DNA from: Chitinophagaceae bacterium BSSC1
GTDB lineage: Bacteria > Bacteroidota > Bacteroidia > Chitinophagales > Chitinophagaceae
DNA length: 64,000 bases
Direction of reading: 5' to 3'
NCBI GenBank assembly: GCA_002256435.1
Contig: NKJC01000001.1
Coordinates: forward strand, 1 to 64,000
Below, in pieces: positions 27,285-35,224 of this stretch; the first letter of the stretch is position 1, and every line of letters starts with the position of its first letter. A model generated the notes under the pieces. It saw nothing but the letters and a program-made list of their open reading frames with translations, did no database searches and was not told the origin of the DNA. The position numbers and the translations under genes were made by a program.

Positions 27285-27466
27285 CTTTAAAGAGAGTTTC
27301 TGAAGGTTTAAGCAAATGGCAAGGGGCTTAAAATAGTTGGCGTTTACTCTTGAATTGCCCCTTGATACTGCCGCTGAAGTAAAGATATAAAAACTGATGA
27401 CATATTCTATTGACCAGCAAAGTTGAGTCGCTCTGAAACTATTGCTCTGTTATTTGTTAAAAATGA

Positions 27467-27486
27467 AAGACGTGTTGGGTCCCCAA
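27467..27486. repeat. short palindrome in spacer
   Basis: TGTTGGG and CCCAACA form an inverted repeat of 7-8 bp with almost no loop, in the spacer downstream of the PD-(D/E)xK gene and before the spacer motif GATGTTAGCCTC at about 27499. On the coding strand it could act as a weak terminator, although no T-tract follows. Confidence 0.4.
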
Positions 27487-27512
27487 CAGATTGAAGTCGA
27501 TGTTAGCCTCAG

Positions 27513-28352
27513 TTAGTAGAGGTACTGATCATTTATTAGACTAGGATCGTTGATATATTTTTGTGATACTTCACTGCAAAATCCTTCAATTTCGTTTTTT
27601 ATGAAATTTTTCAAATAATCAAACTTTACAAAAGTAAAGAGATACGTGCCTTTTATGTTCTTACTTTGGATTCCTCTTATAAATGGAACATAGTTTGATT
27701 CAATGGGCATCGGATTTTCATCATCTACATTTATAGTATATAACTGCGAATCAACTACTGCTATGTTTAAGAATAATTTACAAAACCGTTGTTTAGTATT
27801 ATTGGAATGTGCCTGATTTTTCCAAACCTTCATCGATTTTGTAAGTGGATAAATAAAGCCTTCTATAACTCCAGAATGCTGCGCTTCAATTTTTTTTCCA
27901 TTCTGAATTATTTTGCAAATTTGAACTGCTTTGTAAGGTTCTCTTGTATAAAAATGCTTTTGTTGCAAATTCAGATAAGTAAACGCCTCAATTTCTGTTA
28001 ACGAATTATCACCTATTCTCTTATAATACTTATTATATATTAAATTAATTCCATCAGGTACGTAGTGTTGATCTTGAATACCTTTTTTTCTATTTATAAA
28101 AACATAAGGAGTTGAGGATTTTTTGCATTCACAATTAATATAAACAATTCCAATTGAAGATACATCCCCAGGAATTTCGAAGAATACTTTATATCCATAT
28201 ACATCTATTTCTCTCGATTTGTCTTCTTCTTCATCCAGGTAAGCCTTGTTTGTTGTTACATGAAATCCTAAGCCTTCAATAATTGAGGCAACCTGTTGTT
28301 CAAACAGATATCCACTTTGATTTAAAATCTCTTTAATTTCTTCTGGAGTCAT
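27513..28352 (-). CDS. PD-(D/E)xK nuclease-like protein
   Basis: The 279-residue protein has the N-terminal pattern of a restriction-like nuclease: GYLFEQQVASIIEGLGF with Glu18, REIDVYG with Asp50, then CECKK with Glu75 and Lys77 forming the ExK pair. The C-terminal 180 residues are unfamiliar. It may cleave DNA in a defence context. The DUF6119 gene lies upstream across a palindromic spacer of about 165 bp. A CGTTAG motif stands 12-20 bp ahead of its ATG, as in other island cassettes. Confidence 0.65.
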   Translation of the reverse strand: MTPEEIKEILNQSGYLFEQQVASIIEGLGFHVTTNKAYLDEEEDKSREIDVYGYKVFFEIPGDVSSIGIVYINCECKKSSTPYVFINRKKGIQDQHYVPDGINLIYNKYYKRIGDNSLTEIEAFTYLNLQQKHFYTREPYKAVQICKIIQNGKKIEAQHSGVIEGFIYPLTKSMKVWKNQAHSNNTKQRFCKLFLNIAVVDSQLYTINVDDENPMPIESNYVPFIRGIQSKNIKGTYLFTFVKFDYLKNFIKNEIEGFCSEVSQKYINDPSLINDQYLY

Positions 28353-28376
28353 AATTATTGGGACTAACGACCGATT

Positions 28377-28495
28377 ATTGGCGAAAGTTGGGAAAAAGAC
28401 TTCCGTCTGCCCGTACGTCTGCTGATTTGAAATATTTTTTTTGAAGATAAGACTTGCTGATCATTATTTATCCATCAAGCCTAACTTTAGCCAAT
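28377..28495. repeat. spacer with long imperfect inverted repeat
   Basis: The 16-base arms at 28377-28392 (ATTGGCGAAAGTTGGG) and 28480-28495 (CCTAACTTTAGCCAAT) pair at 14 of 16 positions around 87 bp. The arms contain the GTTRG/CYAAC motifs seen at other island spacers. The spacer separates the DUF6119 gene from the nuclease gene. Confidence 0.6.
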
Positions 28496-28516
28496 ACCTT
28501 TGTTTTCTGTATTTTT

Positions 28517-30067
28517 TTACACGGTACATATTTTAACATCAAAGTCAAGTTGTGAAATTCTCCTAATCATCATATTAAATGTAACTAAACTGAAAAAAGG
28601 CAAGGAGTCTGCTAGTGATTTGCCGATTTTAGGTGTCATTAATACTATTAAATATTTCACACTTGGTTCTTTAAAATCGTTTGATTTTTTTAGAAAAATA
28701 TTTTTCTTGAAATGTTTTTTGGATTCTGACTTAATCCAATTTCGAATCAGAGGGTCAGACTTTAGTAATTGTGCTGAAACATATGTTTGCATAAGCAAAT
28801 GGCTATTTAAAGAAGAGCTTGCTAATTTCTTTACGTGCATAACATAATCTGGAAGAAGAATATCGCAAAACTCAATTCCATATGAAAAGTCTCGATGAGT
28901 GTAAAGAACTTTATCCCAACATTGCCCTTTTACTTTGGTAGCTGCCTCAATATTATAGTCTCCTTCTTTTTTCTTTTTGTCCCATACTGGAAGATTAACA
29001 ATTGAAGCTGGTATTTCGTATGTAGCAATAAAATCTTTTAAATCTTGCAAATACCTTTTTTGAATTTCATACCAATTGCCTTTATATAGAATATATCCCC
29101 CAATATTCAAAGAGAATTCCGTGAATAAGCAACGATACATAGACCACTCGTCAATTTGTTGACAATCACTATTAAAAATTATTATTTTTTTTGTTTTCAA
29201 AAACGCTGTGGTAAACTTTTGCCCTTTAATCAAACTATCAAATAGATCATTGATCTCTAACTCTGTCAACTTTGCTCCTTTAGGTGTTAAGCTGTAAGAA
29301 TTCAAATCTTCGTAATGTTGATAGTCAACCAAATAAATATCGGAAGCCCTTTTGTTTAAAGACTCACATAATTTGTTGTCCAAAAAATCAATTAGCTTTT
29401 TTGATTTCACTTTGCTAACTGCAGTAAGTTTTTTGAATTCAGGGTTTAGTATTGTCTTATCGTATTCAATAACTAAGGTTGCACATAATTTCTTTATTTC
29501 GTCTAATGACAAAGGGGCTGGGGTCGAAAAAAATTCTTTCCCTTTGATTAAACCACTTCGACTACTAGAATAATATTTTCCACTTAATTCTGTAATTGTT
29601 TCTAAGTAGGAATCAAGATTAAAATTGCTTTGGGTAGAGGGCATTGCTGCACTTCGATTATTGGTTATTGGGTTTTCTGTCAAAGTATATGTTTCAATAG
29701 CCTTATAATTCCTTTTAGGAATACGATTGAATGCTACCGCCAGACCAAAATCTCTTACGATATTTTCCTTGTTAATATTTGCAACAGAAGTACCAAAACA
29801 ACAAGCTAATATTCGATTTTTATATTTGACAAATAAAATGGCTCCTGATGATGCGGTTGTTACATCTCCTTTCTTAAAACTTGCGAATCCATTAACTATG
29901 TCTGCCCATTCAGGAATTGAATCACTTGAAGTTTTTAAAAAAACTGCAACCTCTGAATCAGCTTTGTCTAAAGCGATTTTTGAAAGTGGCTGTCCACCCA
30001 TAAGGTCTGGAGTATTTAAGTCAGTAATGTGGTCTTCAAGTAGACAAATTGCGATTCTCGTAGGCAT
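28517..30067 (-). CDS. DUF6119 (TIGR04141-type) sporadically distributed protein
   Basis: The 516-residue protein fits the DUF6119/TIGR04141 group. Characteristic parts are an N-terminal region with FAVAFN-like strand (GLAVAFNRIP), EGDYN near residue 375, and GIEFCDILLPDYVMHVKKLASSSLNSHLLMQ split over about 410-440. The family is patchily distributed and concentrated in defence islands; its biochemical role is not established. It is the island gene nearest the tRNA. It appears intact. Confidence 0.7.
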   Translation of the reverse strand: MPTRIAICLLEDHITDLNTPDLMGGQPLSKIALDKADSEVAVFLKTSSDSIPEWADIVNGFASFKKGDVTTASSGAILFVKYKNRILACCFGTSVANINKENIVRDFGLAVAFNRIPKRNYKAIETYTLTENPITNNRSAAMPSTQSNFNLDSYLETITELSGKYYSSSRSGLIKGKEFFSTPAPLSLDEIKKLCATLVIEYDKTILNPEFKKLTAVSKVKSKKLIDFLDNKLCESLNKRASDIYLVDYQHYEDLNSYSLTPKGAKLTELEINDLFDSLIKGQKFTTAFLKTKKIIIFNSDCQQIDEWSMYRCLFTEFSLNIGGYILYKGNWYEIQKRYLQDLKDFIATYEIPASIVNLPVWDKKKKEGDYNIEAATKVKGQCWDKVLYTHRDFSYGIEFCDILLPDYVMHVKKLASSSLNSHLLMQTYVSAQLLKSDPLIRNWIKSESKKHFKKNIFLKKSNDFKEPSVKYLIVLMTPKIGKSLADSLPFFSLVTFNMMIRRISQLDFDVKICTV

Positions 30068-30588
30068 TTGAGTAAATTAAAGTTTAAACAATTTCTTGCA
30101 GAATATTTGGGTCTAAAAAATTGCAGGCAACACTTAAATGCAGGCTAATACGTTAGTGATTTTCAATAATATAGTGTTGATATTCAGCTCGTTAGTGTTA
30201 TCCATTTTTTTGAGTAGCGTATATACAGATTTACACTTTCCATTTTTGTCAAAATAAGTTTTGATTTTTCTTGCACACTTTTTAAAGCAATGCCACCTGA
30301 GTCCCAGAAACTATTTGAAGGGATCAGTAAATACTGAAAGTAAAATGGGGGGGATATGTGTGAGAAGTGACCTAGCTAATATATGAAAAATTTAGATAGG
30401 TTGGGATGATAATCTCTCATAAGCTTACTGGATTAGGTTCCCTGATCCAGAGACTCCTACGAGGGGCTTACCCAAAGGCCTTGCCGCTATCGCGGCAGCC
30501 TTTTGTATTTGTCCGCTATTGCAAATTCGCTTCGCTCACTTGCATCGCTACCAAATACAAAAGGCCGCAATTATCATTGCGGCCTTTG
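30068..30588. other. island-tRNA junction, no gene
   Basis: This stretch holds no supportable gene. It contains a hairpin CTGGAT/ATCCAG (30428-30450), a terminator-like hairpin TGCCGC/GCGGCA (30482-30497) followed by TTTTGTATTT on the plus strand, and the tRNA terminator. Both terminators end in GCCTTTTGTATTTG, so the 14-bp elements at 30498-30511 and 30552-30565 form a perfect inverted repeat. Confidence 0.6.
30560..30587 (-). terminator. tRNA-Leu terminator
   Basis: AAAGGCCGCAA pairs with TTGCGGCCTTT around a 6-base loop, immediately 3' of the tRNA gene on the minus strand, and is followed by TTGTATTTGG on that strand. Confidence 0.65.
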
Positions 30589-30672
30589 TGCCCAGGACTG
30601 GATTCGAACCAGCACATCCTTGCGAACGCTGCGACCTGAACACAGTGCGTCTACCAATTTCGCCACCTGGGC
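30589..30672 (-). tRNA. tRNA-Leu (anticodon CAG)
   Basis: Read on the minus strand the gene opens GCCCAGGTGGCGAAATTGG. It closes with CCTGGGC plus discriminator A, giving a 7-bp acceptor stem. The anticodon stem CTGTG/CGCAG frames the loop TTCAGGT, so the anticodon is CAG. A long variable arm and the T-arm GGTTCGAATCC follow, as in class II tRNAs. The CCA end is not encoded. Its 3' end faces the accessory island, the usual arrangement for integration at a tRNA gene. Confidence 0.95.
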
Positions 30673-30766
30673 ATTTTTAGTTGTTCAGGGCTGCAAACTT
30701 AGGGAAAAATTCGGTTTGGTAAGGGGCAAAAAACGCAATCTTAGTCTTAGAAGGTAAGCATGAGAT

Positions 30767-31747
30767 CTACGGCGCCATGAGGCTACAGCCCCGTATGTCT
30801 GAGTTGTCCATGCGGCCCCAGACTTCAAAACTGCCGTCTGGGTGTAACACTCCCATATCATCGGTGGCTATGAATCCTATGCTGTGGGCATTGGCTAGGT
30901 CAATAATATTAAAGACGCCGCGGCCAGAGCGGTGCACTTGTTGCGGGTCGGTTTCGTCGCGGACAAGGAGGCGCATCCAGGGTGGGCATTGGTACAAACC
31001 ATCGCCAAGGGAATAGGCTTGGCTTAATAGCTCGGTCATGCCGTACTCGGAATGAATCTTGGTTACGCCTAGGCCTGCGCTAAGGGTCTCATGCAATTCA
31101 GTACGGGTGAGCTCGCGGCGGCGGCCTTTCATGCCGCCGGTTTCCATGATGGTGGTGTGGACCAAGCGCTGAGGATGGCTTTCCGCAAAGTCTAGGAGGG
31201 CGAAGGTTACGCCTATTAAAAGGGTCTTTTGTCCAGCCAACTCATTGGAACGTAGGGTGGAAGAAAGCGCGTCATGATCATAGAGATAGAAGCCTGAACT
31301 TGGGTGTCCAGAGGCTTTGATCAGCTCGTCTACCATAAGCACTAGTGATGAGTGCTGGCGTTCTAGGTAGGCGGGTAAGAGGCCAATAATGGCCCAGTCT
31401 TGGGGGCGGCCATAGAAGAGTTCAAAGGCTTTGGTGAAGCTTTGCCGATAGAGGTCTACGTCAGCTACCCAGTGGCGGGAATTGCTGGTTTGGGTGGTGC
31501 CGGAGCTTTCAAAAAAACGGTCTAAGGGAAAATCTCCCGTGACAATGGTATGGGTTTTGAAAAAAGACACAGGCAACGCGGGAATGCTTTCTATCGTCTT
31601 TACTTGGGCAGGGTTTACACCCATTAACTGGCACCATTGCTGGTAAACAGGGTTCTGTGCATACTGGAATTGGAAGAGTTCCAGGGCCGTTTGGTCAAAA
31701 TTGGCGGGTGAAACAGAGAAAATATTGTTAACATCGAATGCTTGCAC
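30767..31747 (-). CDS. LuxE-like acyl-protein synthetase/acyl-adenylating enzyme
   Basis: The protein belongs to the LuxE family of the adenylate-forming superfamily. FESSGTTQTSNSRHW is the nucleotide-binding SSGTT loop, and KIHSEYGMTELLSQAYS is the conserved Y-GMTE motif. The frame is open to 31957, but the first 70 codons overlap the divergent lipoprotein gene and look non-coding. The GTG at 31747, just before QAFDVNNIFSV, gives a sensible N-terminus of about 326 residues. The enzyme would activate a carboxylic acid with ATP and transfer it to a protein or itself. No luciferase genes are near, so its role is elsewhere in lipid or pigment chemistry. Confidence 0.75.
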   Translation of the reverse strand: MQAFDVNNIFSVSPANFDQTALELFQFQYAQNPVYQQWCQLMGVNPAQVKTIESIPALPVSFFKTHTIVTGDFPLDRFFESSGTTQTSNSRHWVADVDLYRQSFTKAFELFYGRPQDWAIIGLLPAYLERQHSSLVLMVDELIKASGHPSSGFYLYDHDALSSTLRSNELAGQKTLLIGVTFALLDFAESHPQRLVHTTIMETGGMKGRRRELTRTELHETLSAGLGVTKIHSEYGMTELLSQAYSLGDGLYQCPPWMRLLVRDETDPQQVHRSGRGVFNIIDLANAHSIGFIATDDMGVLHPDGSFEVWGRMDNSDIRGCSLMAP

Positions 31748-31771
31748 AGTGGGGTATACTAATGTTTTAAC

Positions 31772-31779
31772 TAAATTTG
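31772..31779 (+). promoter_or_regulatory. -7 promoter element of the lipoprotein gene
   Basis: TAAATTTG matches TAnnTTTG and lies 18 bp before the ATG at 31797. It supports that start over the longer frame beginning at 31701. Confidence 0.5.
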
Positions 31780-31796
31780 AATTGAAACCAATAAGA

Positions 31797-32246
31797 ATGA
31801 AGACAAAAATAGGTTTAGTTCTGGCAATTATTGCGGTCATGATGGCCTGCAACAAAGATTCCTTTAATACCAAGCCTGGTCTTACATTCAAGGATATCAA
31901 TGGTACCGTGTTCGGTAACGGTAGTTCTGTCATCATTAGCGTGAACTTTACGGACAAAGAGGGCGATATTCAAGACAGCATTTGGGTTCAGAAAGTAACC
32001 AGGAGCAAGGGTTGTACCAATTTCTCCGATAGAACCAAGATTCCAAAATTTGATCAGGTAGCTAATTTGAAAGGCGTGTTTGAAATTGGGTATAGCGTGG
32101 GTTCTGGTTTGGGTGGCTCCTATCCTATTTTGCCAGGTTGCCCAGCCAACAAGAACGATACCTGTTATTTCAAGATCTGGGCCCGTGACCTGGCTAAGAA
32201 CGTGAGTGATACCATCACCACTCCTGATATTATCATCCTTAAATAA
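31797..32246 (+). CDS. hypothetical lipoprotein
   Basis: Starting at MKTKIGLVLAIIAVMMAC, this is a 149-residue lipoprotein with Cys17 as lipidation site. The mature part (FKDINGTVFGNGSSVIISVNFTDKEGD split over about 30-55) has the look of a small Ig-like beta-sandwich. It has a pair of Cys residues around a Gly/Pro-rich loop. Function unknown. The UbiA-like gene begins 6 bp downstream, so the two are probably co-transcribed. Confidence 0.75.
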   Translation: MKTKIGLVLAIIAVMMACNKDSFNTKPGLTFKDINGTVFGNGSSVIISVNFTDKEGDIQDSIWVQKVTRSKGCTNFSDRTKIPKFDQVANLKGVFEIGYSVGSGLGGSYPILPGCPANKNDTCYFKIWARDLAKNVSDTITTPDIIILK

Positions 32247-32252
32247 TCTTTC

Positions 32253-33158
32253 TTGAAGGGATGGCTTCCATCTTTTTTTTATAGCAACTGGTTTTATGGT
32301 TGCTGTGTGGTGGCGCTTTCCATTGAAGCATCGCTTCAGCAAGGCTTTGCGCTGAACCGTTCTATTTATTATGTGGTCTTGTTTTGTGCAACCGTGATCT
32401 ATTATACTTACGCGTATAGAAATGACAAGGGTTATGCACCCAATAATGAGCGCAGCAGGTGGTATTTGACCCATAGAAAATTAGTGACTACGTATCAGGT
32501 TCAGTTTGGGCTCATGGGGCTGCTTTGTAGCATATTTTTATTGTATGATTATGGGGAACAAGTGCTGCAAATGAACTTGGAAGAATGGGGCCTTGCGGCG
32601 ATATTTCCCTTGCTAGCACTGGGTTATTATGGAACCTTACAATTTGGTGGCAAGCATTTTAACCTGCGGAATTTGGGGCTGCTTAAACCCTTTATCATTG
32701 GCTTGATTTGGGCGGGAGTAGTGACCATCTATCCCCTACTCTTTCAGGCATTGGAAACGGGTCAGCACTACGGCCCGGACCTGATTGGATGGTTATTTTT
32801 TGTCAAGAATTTTGTGTTTATCAGCATCCTTTGCATTCTCTTTGACATCAAGGATTATGCAGCGGATCATAATGCGGCGCTGAAGACTTTTGTGGTGCGG
32901 TTTGGGTTGCGCAAGACCTTGTTTGGGATTATTTTACCCATGGCCATATTGGGGTTTCTGGCCTTTTTACGCTTTACTTTTTACCGGCATTTGGGTTGGG
33001 AAAGAATCCTCATTAACAGCATCCCCTTTGTTTTGTTGATAATTGTTAGTTGGTCAATGCAACGTCGTAAAAGCATTCTCTACTATCTTGCAATCATTGA
33101 CGGGCTTATGCTTGTAAAAGCGGCCTGTGGTATTATAGGCATGTTATTTTTAAATTGA
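32253..33158 (+). CDS. UbiA-superfamily-like integral membrane protein
   Basis: The 301-residue protein has eight or nine transmembrane segments. FDIKDYAADHNAALKTFVVR at about 206-225 resembles the second Asp-rich motif (DxxxD...KT) of UbiA prenyltransferases, and the hydrophobic layout agrees. The first Asp-rich motif is not in its usual form (NDKGYAPNNERSRW at about 57-70 is the nearest candidate), so activity on prenyl diphosphates is uncertain. The M42 peptidase gene begins 4 bp after its stop codon. Confidence 0.65.
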   Translation: MKGWLPSFFYSNWFYGCCVVALSIEASLQQGFALNRSIYYVVLFCATVIYYTYAYRNDKGYAPNNERSRWYLTHRKLVTTYQVQFGLMGLLCSIFLLYDYGEQVLQMNLEEWGLAAIFPLLALGYYGTLQFGGKHFNLRNLGLLKPFIIGLIWAGVVTIYPLLFQALETGQHYGPDLIGWLFFVKNFVFISILCILFDIKDYAADHNAALKTFVVRFGLRKTLFGIILPMAILGFLAFLRFTFYRHLGWERILINSIPFVLLIIVSWSMQRRKSILYYLAIIDGLMLVKAACGIIGMLFLN

Positions 33159-33162
33159 TATT

Positions 33163-34290
33163 ATGGCTAAGGCAAAAATTGAGAAGAAAGAAAAGAAAAC
33201 CAGTAAGTCTATTTTGGGTGAGACCAATATGGCGTTTTTGAAAAACTATATCAACACGGCTTCCCCGGTGGGTTTTGAAACCGGTGGTCAGAAGCTTTGG
33301 TTGGAATACGTGAAACCCTATGTAGACACCACGTTTACGGATCCTTATGGAACGGCCGTGGGTGTGATTAATCCAGATGCGCCTTTTAAAGTGGTGATTG
33401 AAGCGCATGCTGATGAGATTAGCTGGTTTGTGAATTATATAAATGCTGAGGGTTTGATTTACCTAAAACGCAATGGTGGCGTGGATCACCAGATTGCGCC
33501 AAGTATGCGTGTCTTGATTCATGGTAAGAAGGGTGCGGTAAAAGCCGTATTTGGATGGCCTGCTATCCATACCCGTTATAGCAACCCTGATCAGAAAGAA
33601 CCACAACCAAAAGTGGAGAACCTTTGTCTGGACTGTGGTGCTAGAACCAAGAAAGAAGCAGAAGCATTGGGTATTCATATTGGTGCGGTAGTTACTTATG
33701 CCGATGGGTATGATGAACTGGCACATGACTTTTTAATTGGCCGTGCATTTGATAACCGCGTTGGTGGTTTTATGATTGCAGAAGTAGCTCGTTTGCTCAA
33801 AGAAAATAAAAAGACCCTGCCCTTTGGTTTGTATGTGGTAAATGCGGTGCAGGAAGAAATTGGGTTGCGTGGTGCAGAAATGATTGCCCGCAGAATCAAA
33901 CCCAATGTGGCCATTATTACCGATGTTACCCATGATACCAGCACGCCTATGATCAGCAAGATTGTAGAAGGTGATATTCAGTGTGGTAAGGGACCATCCC
34001 TGGCTTATGCCCCTGCTATTCATAACAAATTATTGCAATTGGTGCAGGATGTGGCCGAGAAAAAGAAGATTCCCGTGCAATTGCGCACGCTGAGCCGCAG
34101 TACCGGAACCGATACGGATAGCTTTGCCTATGCCAATGACGGATGCCCTTCTGTGCTCATTTCCATACCGTTACGCTATATGCATACCACGGTAGAAATG
34201 TTGCATAAAAACGATATTGAAGAGACCATCAAGCTCATGTATGAGACTTTGTTGGTACTGACTCCAAAGACCAATTTGAGTTATCTATAG
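33163..34290 (+). CDS. M42 family metallo-aminopeptidase
   Basis: The 375-residue protein has the M42 (glutamyl aminopeptidase/FrvX/CelM) signature. His in IEAHADEISWF, Asp in FDNRVGG, the Glu pair in QEEIGLRGA, Asp in ITDVTHD and His in RYMHTTVE make up the di-metal site and catalytic base. The Lys-rich N-terminal 20 residues are an extension; the ATG before AFLKNYI is an alternative start. It should trim N-terminal residues from peptides in the cytoplasm as a large homo-oligomer. A terminator follows at 34306. Confidence 0.88.
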   Translation: MAKAKIEKKEKKTSKSILGETNMAFLKNYINTASPVGFETGGQKLWLEYVKPYVDTTFTDPYGTAVGVINPDAPFKVVIEAHADEISWFVNYINAEGLIYLKRNGGVDHQIAPSMRVLIHGKKGAVKAVFGWPAIHTRYSNPDQKEPQPKVENLCLDCGARTKKEAEALGIHIGAVVTYADGYDELAHDFLIGRAFDNRVGGFMIAEVARLLKENKKTLPFGLYVVNAVQEEIGLRGAEMIARRIKPNVAIITDVTHDTSTPMISKIVEGDIQCGKGPSLAYAPAIHNKLLQLVQDVAEKKKIPVQLRTLSRSTGTDTDSFAYANDGCPSVLISIPLRYMHTTVEMLHKNDIEETIKLMYETLLVLTPKTNLSYL

Positions 34291-34305
34291 GTTTTTATAC
34301 ACAGG

Positions 34306-34362
34306 ATCATCGGTAATGGGCATAAGCAATAGCCGCCTGTTACCGATGATTTTTTATTTTTG
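34306..34362 (+). terminator. terminator of the M42 gene overlapping the next promoter
   Basis: ATCATCGGTAA (34306-34316) pairs with TTACCGATGAT (34340-34350) and is followed by TTTTTATTTTT. The T-tract contains TATTTTTG (34355-34362), a perfect TAnnTTTG -7 element only 5 bp before the next ATG. Confidence 0.75.
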
Positions 34363-34367
34363 CGCCC

Positions 34368-35207
34368 ATGAGTTGGATGGAAAGAAAAGAGATTAAGATA
34401 GCCGTACTGGATTTGTATGATGGTCATGCCAATCAGGGTATGCGTTGTATTGAGGAGATTGTACGTGAATGGGCTCACCAGCATGACTATACATATTCTT
34501 ATCAGGTGTTTAATGTGCGCCAAGAATTAACGGTTCCCGATACCAGTTTTGACGTCTATATTTCTAGTGGCGGGCCTGGCTCTCCATTAGACACGGAAGG
34601 TGAAGCTTGGGATAACCTCTATATGCAATGGTTGGGACAAATGGATCAGTGGAATAAGGATGCAGCCAATGCCGTTAAAAAGCACGTATTCTTTATCTGT
34701 CATAGTTTTCAATTGGCCTGCCGTTTTTATGGTGTGGGGGTGGTTTGCAAACGCAAGTCCACTTCTTTTGGGGTATTCCCCATTCATCGTTTGCACGATG
34801 GGGAATTGGAATCTGTTTTAAATGGCATGCGTGATCCTTTCTACGCCGTAGATAGCAGGGACTATCAAGTGATTACACCCAATCACAAACGCTTGCGCGA
34901 GATGGGTGCCAAGATCTTGGCCATTGAGAAGCACCGGCCTCATGTGCCTTATGAACGCGCTATTATGAGCATTCGTTTTTCAGACCAGTTTATTGGTACG
35001 CAGTTTCACCCAGAAGCAGATGCTATTGGTATGAGTATGTATCTTCAAAGAGAAGACAAAAAAGCGGGTGTGATTGAGAACCATGGCGAAGCCAAATGGA
35101 AGAGCATGGTAGAGCAATTACAAGACCCAGAAAAAATCATGTGGACCTATCAACATATTCTTCCTAATTTTCTAAATCTTGCTGTTGGAGAATTAGAAGA
35201 AGCCTAA
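34368..35207 (+). CDS. class I glutamine amidotransferase-like protein
   Basis: The 279-residue protein has a class I amidotransferase fold. FFICHSFQLAC carries the nucleophilic Cys (the family's G-C-G is here I-C-H), YISSGGPGSP forms the oxyanion loop, and TQFHPEAD supplies the catalytic His-Glu. It would release ammonia from glutamine or cleave a related amide. An ATP-grasp-like gene follows after 17 bp, so the pair probably makes an amide or peptide-like bond. The product is unknown. Confidence 0.8.
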   Translation: MSWMERKEIKIAVLDLYDGHANQGMRCIEEIVREWAHQHDYTYSYQVFNVRQELTVPDTSFDVYISSGGPGSPLDTEGEAWDNLYMQWLGQMDQWNKDAANAVKKHVFFICHSFQLACRFYGVGVVCKRKSTSFGVFPIHRLHDGELESVLNGMRDPFYAVDSRDYQVITPNHKRLREMGAKILAIEKHRPHVPYERAIMSIRFSDQFIGTQFHPEADAIGMSMYLQREDKKAGVIENHGEAKWKSMVEQLQDPEKIMWTYQHILPNFLNLAVGELEEA

Positions 35208-35224
35208 AGCCTAAACCCTAGACC

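Noticed and set aside
8829-28495. True integron attC array
   Set aside because: CTAAC/GTTAG words recur, but the RYYYAAC and GTTRRRY consensus is not satisfied, spacer lengths vary widely, one unit exceeds 9 kb and no integron integrase is seen. Kept only as a cassette-like pattern.
30428-30450. Second tRNA fragment next to tRNA-Leu
   Set aside because: CTGGAT...ATCCAG resembles a T-arm at first sight, but loop and neighbouring stems do not fit a tRNA.
31748-31957. N-terminal extension of the LuxE-like protein
   Set aside because: The extra 70 codons overlap the divergent lipoprotein gene and its promoter and do not look like the family.
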